Positions 13,460 to 29,421 of a stretch of DNA of 64,000 nt are shown here, in pieces. The position numbers and the translations under genes were made by a program. The stretch's first letter is position 1. Every line of letters starts with the position of its first letter. A model generated the notes under the pieces. That model was not told the origin of the DNA. It did not search any database and saw only the letters and a list, made by a program, of their open reading frames with translations. Source of the DNA: Hirudo medicinalis (lineage: Eukaryota; Annelida; Clitellata; Hirudinida; Hirudinidae); assembly GCA_011800805.1 (NCBI GenBank), contig MPNW01000038.1:10059-74058 (forward strand), given 5' to 3'.

Positions 13460-14656
13460 CGTTATCAATGTTTACGTTGCCCTACTGTCATGTATAGTTC
13501 AATTGATCAAACGAAATTATAAGTACTTAATATTTGTTCTAACAATAAATAATGCTATCTACCATAAAGAAAAAGAATTGGCCTTACCTAATTATTATTT
13601 TTAAATAAATGTAATTACTTTCGTGTTAAAGTAAGATTATTTTTAACTCAGGTTCATGAGTTTGAGCTGATATCTGACCACTGACATATCATTTGTGAAT
13701 TGCACAAGTTAAAATGTCGACTGTTAACCAGTTAACCAATTAATCTGGTTGCTATTTTTTGCAACGAATGATTCGGTGTACTAGGCGAGCAGCCAAGGCT
13801 ATTTTATTTTGATCCTTCTCTTCGAATGAATGGAAAACGTTTTAGATTTCACCATTTTTATCAAATATTAATTGAAATGGAGTAATAATAACTGTTAAAA
13901 ATGATTCACATATTCTAATCGATTGGTGCGCCGATTTCCCCACTTGTATTTGGCGCTATGGTATGCTAATCTAACTCCATAATGGTGAAAAGTATATTAA
14001 TTATATTATTTTTGGCCTTTCTGTGCTCATTACCAGCATGGTAATGTTTACAATCTGACTAAATATCCTTATGCGACCTTCATAATTAACATCCTAACCA
14101 AGAACAATCAGAGTCTTGTATTAAATCTAACAGATTACTCCACATCGTATTTGAACTTAGATTATCAATAATTTGCTGAGCATATCACATCCCAAAAGTT
14201 CTTTTTCTCTGAAATGTCTTATCAAATTATTTGGAAATATTTTAATAAATGATTGAATGCAGCATATCTTGCTAATTTTTCAAAATATAATTCAATACCA
14301 ATTGCAATTTGGTCTTACACTTGATATACATATCTATACATCTATCATATATCGGTGCGCCAAAACTTTAAGCAAGGCATTTTATTGGAAACGCTAATGC
14401 ATAGGAAGATAACGGTGGATCAAGCATTCGTTGCATATTATCTATAAATGTTGCTAACTAACTAAAATTCCAGACCAATTTTTAATGATGCAAATTAATT
14501 TTAATACGAAACAAAAACTACAATAGAGCAGCTATGTATATAAACTAGACTACCATGGCAACAAGAACAAGCACCTTGGTTTTGGTGATCGCAGTGACGA
14601 AATAGAGACACGATTTGGCTTCGTTTGTTAAGATTGATTGCTGATAACTGTAAGAA
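11746..14656. repeat. Gene-free interval with dense ATG/GAT and TTA microsatellites
   Basis: No convincing coding frame. Short GAT/ATC runs recur at about 11885-11905, 12328-12410, 12590-12650 and 13009-13203, and a long TTA run fills 13351-13455. It holds the 5' flank of the THSD7 gene on the left and of the plus-strand gene at 14657 on the right. Apparent reading frames made only of Met, Ser, Ile or Leu are products of the repeats. Confidence 0.75.
13204..13349. other. Assembly gap of 146 unknown bases
   Basis: A run of N flanked on the left by a pure ATG/GAT array and on the right by a pure TTA array. The gap sits exactly where two different microsatellites meet, so its true length is unknown. 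Confidence 0.98.
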
Positions 14657-15967
14657 ATGGATGCGTTGAATGTCGAAAAATCTAGTGAATTTGCTGTCAA
14701 TAACGATATAGACAAAAGTGAGATGTCTAGAAGCTCATTCTTCAATCACCGAGAAAGTGACGATGATGTGAGTATAGACTACAATGATAAAGTTTGCGAA
14801 AGGATGTCGATTTTCTTCAGAAATAGTTTAGAAGATGATGTTTACCAAGACGAGCTCTTTTTGGAAAATCCTGATGAAAGTGGAACATATCCAGAGGACA
14901 AAATCTTAGAGAATAAAGATCCTTATGAAACGGCCTCTTTTTCAAAAAATCAATCTGATCCATTGATGCTGCACATTAACAGAGATTCCAAAATGATAAG
15001 CACGAATATTTCATCCGAAATAGCTGAAAGCCTTGATGGTTCTAAAGTTTCATCTAAGAATCATCATAAACCAACAGTGAGAAGTAATCTGAAAGATCAA
15101 GGAATACTGAGTGATGGAGAATACTGCAATGAGTCAGAAGATTCTATATTTGAAAGCGTCAGTGTTGCTTATGAAAATAGAATGAAGAATTTGGAAAATG
15201 TTAAACAAGAGCCAAAAAAAAATGTAGCAAGTGACAATTGTGAAGAAGAACTTGATATGATCGATGACAAATTGGTGAGAGAATTGCTTGAATTCACCAT
15301 TGGTGAACAGCATCCTAACACAACTACACAACATTTTGCAGCATCCAAAATTTTTCAGAGTCCGTCAAGTAATCTAAAAAATCCTTTAAATCTTAAAGCT
15401 ATTCCAACAAAACAGAGGCATGCATCACCCAATACTTTGAGACTAAGAGAAAGCCAGAAAAAGTTGGAAAACATGTTAAGAAAGTTTAACAATGGAACTA
15501 GCAATAAAAAGAACCTCCGAAGTCTGACCCCAAAATCAAAAGGAGATGGGTCACCAGAAAGTCAGCATCAAGATTTAGCAACCTCCAATCCAATGAAAAT
15601 CCACCCTAGAAAGCAAGCTGGCACTGCACCAACCCCACATCTCAAGAAAGAACGCTGCAACTCAGCAAAGAGACCTGGTTCGAGTAATTGCAGCACACCA
15701 AGACCTGCCTTCAGAGCTGGCTCAATGATGGACTTTTCGCGAAAATTGGACGAAGACGGCAGAAGGAAGTTGGCGGGGAAGAACAACCCTTACTGGAAGC
15801 TCAGGCCGAGGTCTTCCCATAAAACGAGTTACATCGACGAAATGCTGTTTGGCACTGGAAAAGATACAGCAACTACTTGGCAAGCTCCCTGGCAACCAAA
15901 GTCAAAACCTGTCAGACCACACTTTTGTGACTGGGTTTGGGACAGAAGAAAATCACCAAAAACATGA
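14657..15967 (+). CDS. Intronless 436-residue protein with RITA1-like C-terminal motif
   Basis: Single open frame with its own ATG and stop, unusual beside intron-dense neighbours. The first 200 residues are acidic and Ser/Asn-rich, without a recognisable fold; residues about 270-380 are basic and Ser/Pro/Thr-rich, so most of the chain looks disordered. Near the C-terminus (residues about 389-409) it reads KTSYIDEMLFG, then WQAPW. Vertebrate RITA1 (RBPJ-interacting and tubulin-associated protein) has TSYVDETLFG followed by a Pro-Trp in the same spacing. RITA1 binds tubulin and exports RBPJ from the nucleus, damping Notch signalling. By analogy this may be a tubulin- or RBPJ-binding adaptor, but the similarity is one short motif recalled from memory and the protein is longer than RITA1. 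A single-exon retrocopy is possible. An ATTAAA at 16078 could end the transcript. Confidence 0.6.
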   Translation: MDALNVEKSSEFAVNNDIDKSEMSRSSFFNHRESDDDVSIDYNDKVCERMSIFFRNSLEDDVYQDELFLENPDESGTYPEDKILENKDPYETASFSKNQSDPLMLHINRDSKMISTNISSEIAESLDGSKVSSKNHHKPTVRSNLKDQGILSDGEYCNESEDSIFESVSVAYENRMKNLENVKQEPKKNVASDNCEEELDMIDDKLVRELLEFTIGEQHPNTTTQHFAASKIFQSPSSNLKNPLNLKAIPTKQRHASPNTLRLRESQKKLENMLRKFNNGTSNKKNLRSLTPKSKGDGSPESQHQDLATSNPMKIHPRKQAGTAPTPHLKKERCNSAKRPGSSNCSTPRPAFRAGSMMDFSRKLDEDGRRKLAGKNNPYWKLRPRSSHKTSYIDEMLFGTGKDTATTWQAPWQPKSKPVRPHFCDWVWDRRKSPKT

Positions 15968-16042
15968 ATGCCTTTTTACATTTCGATCAATTTGCAATTT
16001 AATGTCACTCATCAAGTAAGCAGAGGTTTGATAAAATACATC

Positions 16043-16048
16043 TTTATT
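16043..16048 (-). terminator. Polyadenylation signal AATAAA of the GPX4-type gene
   Basis: Minus-strand AATAAA about 90 bases downstream of the SECIS element and 375 bases after the stop codon at 16422, a suitable place for the end of a selenoprotein 3' UTR. Confidence 0.6.
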
Positions 16049-16077
16049 TCTCATTATTCATTTAGTTGATGTTCCAA

Positions 16078-16083
16078 ATTAAA
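16078..16083 (+). terminator. Possible polyadenylation signal ATTAAA for the 14657 gene
   Basis: ATTAAA 111 bases after the stop codon at 15967, the first signal-like hexamer on this strand. It lies beyond the polyadenylation signal of the convergent selenoprotein gene, so the two transcripts would overlap. Confidence 0.4.
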
Positions 16084-16137
16084 GAGAACCAAAATGGCAT
16101 TTTTGTGACTGCAGTGAGTTTTTGTACGACGAGTGGC

Positions 16138-16186
16138 ATCAGATCGATCCCCTCCTGATGAGGATTTGGGGGCAGATCTTCATAAA
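16138..16186 (-). promoter_or_regulatory. SECIS element (type II) for selenocysteine insertion
   Basis: Minus strand, about 240 bases after the GPX4 stop. It has the quartet ATGA on the 5' side (16183-16180) and TGAT on the 3' side, a GATC/GATC helix directly above it, a CCCC/GGGG helix, AAA in the apical loop 12 bases after the quartet, and a TCC/GGA mini-stem that makes it form II. These are the defining features recognised by SBP2. Its presence shows the in-frame UGA is read as selenocysteine. Confidence 0.88.
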
Positions 16187-16421
16187 CACCCACTAGCAGT
16201 TCAAAGTGGACATTTTGGACTCCTCATTCAACATTTGGACACAATGCTTCAACTCCCCTCCCTAAAGCAAAGGAGTAAAATCCTTCTTCAGATCCTACAT
16301 AAACAATTGTTTAAACATTAAATTATATTTTTTATTGAAAATGTGCTAATATGAATCAGAAACTGGAGTAATTAAAACATAATTGTTACAAATTTTAATG
16401 AAAACAAAAATTGAAGTAAAT

Positions 16422-17406
16422 TCAAGCAACAAAACTGACAAAAGGTGCAGTGGTGGGGGAATATCTTTTAATTGGGACACCTTCCTTGTTTATCAGGAAC
16501 TTGGTGAAGTTCCACTTGATGAAACTGTTGCATGAAATTGCATCAATTTATTTCCACAGTGGATCATAATTATCGCCATCCTAATATAAATAAACTTGGG
16601 CCATTCACAACAAAGCTCTTAAGTTGTTCTTGAAGAAAGTGGATTGTATAAGTTGGATTACAAATACACTCAGAAAATTTACCTTTTTCACTTAAGTGAC
16701 CCCACAAACAAATGTTAAAACCAAGGCTTCAGCAAACTCACTTCCCAAATGTTCCTCCCTGTTTCTCCTTCAAAAACTGCCACAAAGGATGTGCATTGTC
16801 TCCGTTGACTTCAATTTTTGAGAACAGATCGAAGGTAACACCATACTTTTCTTGAACAAAAGCTTTTATTTCAGGGTCAGGCCAGGGCTCCTGAAAAGTT
16901 TCAATAATAATATAAAAGAATATGTAGATTCACTATTTAAATACATATGAAATAGTTAATAAAAAAATTCCTTTTTAAATTTATACGAAATCCGCGCATG
17001 CCGAACGCATCATCTAATTGCAGAATCCATCGAGCGTAAAACTTTAGTAAAGTTAAGAGTACATTAGATGTTCAATTAAGAGAATAACAGGTCAGCTAGC
17101 CTGGCTTCCAAACTGATTACAAGGAAAAGCAAGAATTTTAAGCCCTTGAGAACCAAACTCGTCGTACAAAGCTTGGAACTGGGTGTAATTCTTTTCTGTT
17201 AAGCCTCATTTACATGCACCATTGAAGATGATGCAAACATGACCTCTGAAAATGCCAATGTAATGTCAAATGTATCACAATTCAAGTAAAACATTAAATC
17301 ACAACTCTTACCTGTATTTCTCTAAGGTCACTTCATTGCCATCTATGTCCTTTGCAGTGAAGTCATAAATTGTTTGAGGGCCTTCTTTATTTGCCTTAGA
17401 AGACAT
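16422..17406 (-). CDS. GPX4: Glutathione peroxidase 4-type selenoprotein (UGA-encoded Sec45)
   Basis: Reduces lipid hydroperoxides with glutathione or thiols, protecting membranes from peroxidation. Four exons: 17406-17312, 17245-17101, 16890-16742, 16524-16422; 163 residues, the size of the cytosolic GPX4 class. It starts [10 protein letters not shown], keeps [10 protein letters not shown] and LEKYRGHV. The Sec codon TGA at 17208-17206 lies in [13 protein letters not shown], where vertebrate GPX4 has ASQ-U-GKTEVNYTQ. The rest of the catalytic tetrad is present: Gln80 (FPCNQFGSQ), Trp134 and Asn135 (IKWNFTKFL). The oligomerisation loop of tetrameric GPX1-type enzymes is absent, which supports the monomeric GPX4 class. 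Intron 2 has a GC donor (CAG|GCTAGC), forced by reading frame. The UGA hides the gene from simple ORF searches. A SECIS element follows in the 3' UTR. Confidence 0.92.
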
Positions 17407-17702
17407 TAATATAATTTATTAACAAAGTTAAAATGTTATGCTTTAATCAATGTTTTCCAGTGTAACACTTCATTTAGTGATAATTTTAAAACAAAATGAA
17501 CATTGAATAAAATATAATTAAAAAAAATCAAGTAAATACAAATGCACGCTCACAATTCGCGAATCAAAATAAACTGTCTAAAGGCTGAAGTGATAACCAG
17601 AAAGGAACGTCCTAAGGGAGAATTCCTGCTGATGGAGGTCCAATAAGAAACATGACTTAGTGGGTGAAATAAATGTTAATGTATGGAATTGAACACAGTA
17701 GG

Positions 17703-17912
17703 TTAAAGAAACAGTGGTGATTCAATGACGAGCTGTTTAAATAGACATTTAAAAGCATATAAGCTTGGCTGATTAGCAATACTTAGTGGAATCCTAGCAT
17801 ATATTCTTTGTCCCAGGCGTTTGATATTGGGTTTGGCAAAAACAGGTCTGTAATTTTGAGAAGAACAAATTTTGATTGATTTATCTTTTGAGACTGAAAA
17901 CATATTCTGCAA
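17703..17912 (-). mobile_element. Possible LINE reverse-transcriptase C-terminal remnant
   Basis: A 69-residue open frame with a pattern typical of the end of LINE ORF2 proteins: a GQR near the middle, then PLSIANQPSL and FKCLFKQL. It is short, lacks the usual Trp-Asn-x-Leu block, and is isolated upstream of the GPX4 gene. Weak call; it could be chance. Confidence 0.25.
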
Positions 17913-20544
17913 AATGTACTAGTATATAGTCTACTTTTAAATCAGAATTGTCCTCAAATATGCCATTGTCATTATTCAGCCTTAAACTGAAGGATTGCAT
18001 TTTGATCTGACGACGTTCAGCTCTGGTACAGTGCTGTTTAACCATTGGAAAGTGTTTCATGTTTAATTTAGCTAATTCGGTTAATATGGAGGCCTGATTG
18101 CTTTAGTTGGCTTCATATTGCAAGTCATCCATGTGCAGGGATATCCCTTCTTTCGGTCACTTAATCACTGTACTTCAATCGCCATGTTATTTTTGTGTGA
18201 TGAAGTATTAATATTTCAAATTCAATTTAACAACGCTTTCAAAAAAATACTCAAATTGTTTAAATGAACTACTAAAAATGAACTACTTCCAACAAAATGA
18301 CAATGAACTCAAGAAACAAAATTTTGACAATGTAATGCTGCCAATAGAACAAAATGGTTTCCACAGATTGGTATTTTTAAACCGATACAATCTAATGATT
18401 AATTTAAGCAGACGTTCGAGACTGTTCGCTTACCATGGAAGCAGTTGAGAAAAGGCTCGCTCCAAAACAATATTTAAATCTTGACAAATGTTTTCTAATA
18501 ATCGACACCCTGCGGTCAGTTAAAAGTTTAAAATAACAAAATTAAAGAGTGCAACTCTGGGCTTTATAGAATTCCTACTCACATGCACGTCAACCTTCAG
18601 CTCGCAACAAGGGCGTGAGTGCTCGAGACCGTGTAACGTCAATAAAAATCAAATCAATTTCATATTGCTTCTTTTTAAATTAAAAATCTTTACCGATGAA
18701 GCTTTAATATTTATTATTTAGATATTATTTTCATATCTTCATATTTAGTAGAGGAAAGTGCAAAATGATGTCATTAGCATAATGAAAGTTGCAGATGAGA
18801 CTCAAAGTCTAAGACTCAAGAGACTCGTGCACCTGTAGATGTGGCTAGCCGAAACTCGGTCTTACGAATCAATATAATTGAGAAATATTGTTTAACACAC
18901 TGGCGCCTCAGTTTTTTGCTTCTCCTAATGTTTTCCTTGTCAGCGTCAGTTACATTTACTACAACAATCAGTATCCGAAGTTACTTCCAATAGTTTTCAG
19001 AGTTTTCTCTGGATCAGTTGCAGACCATTTTCTGCTTGTTGCTTTCAAAGAACCAAATGTTTCCCTCTTGCCAGAGAGTTATTTGAGATGTTCCAAATTG
19101 TAATTGGAGCATCAATTAAGGCATTATGTATTAGGGTCCACTCCACAAGGAAAGGAATGGATGTATATTCTTTTTAGGTAGATGTGATGAGTCAAAATAT
19201 TCAAAATAATCAAAGAGAAAGTTACTAAAGTAATTTAATTTTTCAAAATGGCTTTGAGCTCAAATATCTTTCATACGAAAGATATGATAATGATATAATG
19301 AAAGATATAATAACGTTATGACGAAACGTTGCGGGTTACCTCAAGCAATCCTTCTTTGAACTTTAAACCTTGTTTTTGGAATAAAGGAGCCTGATTTGCA
19401 AAAAAATTAACATAATATACCAAGATACGGCGATGTAAACCACAGTAAAAAAAAATCTGAATCGGCGTCGGCAATTTTTATGGGTGAACCAAGGGAGACA
19501 AGCAGACGCTCATTCATGCTTAGAAATAACATAACTGAGCTATTTAATTATGGAAACACACCCAAAGTTCTATAAATTATTGATTTAACTGAAATGCTCT
19601 TATGAGTAACTGTGCTAACGTGGCTTCTACTCAAAAACAATCGACCAAGAGATGGATCCTCATTCAAAATTGCACTCTCCCCAACACCACAAAATCAAAC
19701 TCCACTATATCACCCAGACTACGAATTCTGACGTAAATTTCCAGATTTGAGAAATACCAGCCTCGAACCCAGAAAGCCGCAAATGCAAAATACGATAGAA
19801 CCTCAGTTAGCAACTTTAATCGCCACGTCCACGTGGTTAAGATTTGAGCTGGTATCTTAAATGTCTGAAATCTCGTCAAACAAAACGATTCAACGAACGA
19901 TTAATGGGGTCTCAGAAAGTTATTAGAATCACGTTTATGGTGTCGATATTGTACTCATGAGGCCCTAAAGTTTGAATGAAAAATAATTTACAAAAATATG
20001 ATGCATCGCTATGATGGAGTACAACAGGCTTACAAATGCAGAGCTTGGAGTAAATATGCATCAAACAGTATCATTCCTACCCATTAAATTCGGATATCCA
20101 CACTAATTATAAAATAATTGAAACGATAAAAACACAATCATTTCAGATCAATTCACAGTGAAAAAGGCCAAAATGAGAGCTTGTTATAAAAATAAACAAT
20201 AGAGGTCCCCAAGTGTCTCATGTGCAAGCTGATGCCTTATTAAAAATGATTTGCTTGGCATTCGTTTAATGGATTTTTTACTGCATCAGTAGCAAACTAA
20301 TCTCTGGAATTCAGGGTGACTCAACTCCACCCACCCATGCGAGCGTACAACTTGGCCTTTTCAAAGCAGACGAAACATCATGTCGAGACAACCAAAAAGA
20401 TATCAAACAGAATCAGAGAACAATCATAACAAAAAACAAATCTGATGCAGCTCAATCACTTAATAATTTAGGAATTTGAGGCTGTAGTTCTTGCTCTGTA
20501 GTTCTTCAGCAGCAGACCGATATGATAGTAACTTTGTGTACCAA
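17913..20544. other. Intergenic, nothing recognised
   Basis: AT-rich sequence between the GPX4 promoter side and the 3' end of the sorting nexin gene. Short frames occur on both strands but none shows splice context, conserved residues or coding bias. The right part presumably holds the SNX 3' UTR. Confidence 0.5.
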
Positions 20545-27800
<7,256 letters not shown>

Positions 27801-28186
27801 TAGAGTTCAACACATTAAAACATCGCAGTGTTGTCCGCCCTTTTTAACCATCACTCACCTATTACTGAGTAAATTATCTGCAAATTAATTTTAATAAACA
27901 AAATTTTGTTAGTTTCTCAAAATTAAATTAATTTAGTAATTGGGATGGATATTCATCATATTTAATGTAATTGAAGAAAGAAATATAAACAATAAATGTC
28001 TAAAAATAAAAATCTTAAAAATTGTACTTTTTTAAATTTAGCAATAGTCAACAGAGCAAAAATTTTTCCCAGGAGTTGTTCACCTTATTTACTGATTGAG
28101 ATGGAAAACCAACTTGCTATACTTCCAAGTTAGGGATGTTGCAACCAAATAAACACTCTTTTCTAATTACAGTTTATTTATAAACA

Positions 28187-28407
28187 ATGTCAGAGTTCAC
28201 AAATAGCAAGACATTAAAGGAATGAAGCAAGCAAGAGATGATGATGTTGATGAGTTAATTACGTCCATTTCATTAATAGGTGAACAGGACGTGAGAAGGT
28301 GCCCTAGAGTGGATCCTTCTACAGACCTTCGGAAGTTGTCCACGAGCAGTGGTCCCGCGGGTCCAGGAGAATAGTGTATGGCTAGACCGTTATGATTGGT
28401 CCAAGAC
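28187..28407 (-). other. Possible unassigned exon between SNX and EXT1
   Basis: Preceded by a fair acceptor (CATCATCATAG|TCTTGG), the minus strand is open for about 68 codons, starting SWTNHNGLAIHYSPGPAGPL and ending at a TGA near 28190. The sequence is more GC-rich than its surroundings and contains a possible internal donor (CCGAAG|GTCTGT). It matches nothing I recognise. It could be an alternative exon, a small gene's last exon, or chance. Confidence 0.25.
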
Positions 28408-29421
28408 TATGATGATGAAAAACAATAGTGAAATTATCAATAAATAATAATGTTAAATAATAACCATAAATAGCGTTTTTGTCCTAGAGTGTATTTTATA
28501 AGATATATACCTTCAACGATGAACTGACCAATGAGTTCATAAGCTCATTAATGCCTCAAAAATTACCTGCGCGGACTTTCGGGAAGGCGAACCCTTAACT
28601 CTTTATTCTTTGATTTAGAAGTCTCGTTTTGCTAATCAACAAAAATCTTTGGTCCATAATGTGAACGAACAAAAAAAAAAGTCTCAAAGGACGCAGGATA
28701 TCTGCGATGCCTGACCCCAAAGCTAAGAACTAGGGTTACTCCCGAATTACAGCTCATTCGGGATTTCACAAGCGCGCTATGTTCGCTTCCTTACCAAATC
28801 ATGTATTTAGAACTAAGACAATCTTAATCGACAATCGATTTATTTTGAAAACAACGAAATGCGGACATGGTGCTAAAGAATCTAAAAAGTTTTCCAGTGA
28901 TTAAATAAAATAACATTCAGTATGTATATTTAAATGGTATCACTAAAAACTCTGAAACACACAGAATTTATACAAATAGGCCTCAAGTTGAAAAGCAACA
29001 GCAGAAAGATACTGTCATGATAAAGGACATTGGTATGACATTGGACAACTATACAATGGTACCACCAACTAATACAACCACCTCATTAACAATTCCTAAA
29101 AACCTTTCCTTTTATTACAAGATTTCCAACCATAATTTCTAACAATCATTCATTTACAACTTCAATGAGAGGAGGAACCTTTATTTGATCTTGGTCCATT
29201 CTGCTTCATTCGAATTTTCAGAAATTGTGGAGATCAAAGACAGTGAAATGATCATATTCAAAAAGTGAGAAATGTCTGCAACTTCAAGCCAGAGATTAAA
29301 GTGATAACAACGGTCTACGAAATTCAATTTACAATCATCTTCATGCAAGGATTACATCCCAGACCCTGTTATGAATACTTGGACAATCATTTGCAATTCT
29401 GCAATAGGGCAGAATCTGGAT
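28408..29421. other. Intergenic and EXT1 3' UTR
   Basis: No coding frame recognised. The right part is the 3' UTR of the exostosin gene, with AATAAA on the minus strand at 29185-29180, 237 bases past the stop codon. Confidence 0.55.
29180..29185 (-). terminator. Polyadenylation signal AATAAA of EXT1
   Basis: First AATAAA on the minus strand after the EXT1 stop at 29422. Confidence 0.5.

Noticed and set aside
13009..13497. Long plus-strand frame of Met then Leu through the gap
   Set aside because: It is the trinucleotide repeats read as codons, joined across unknown bases; not a gene.
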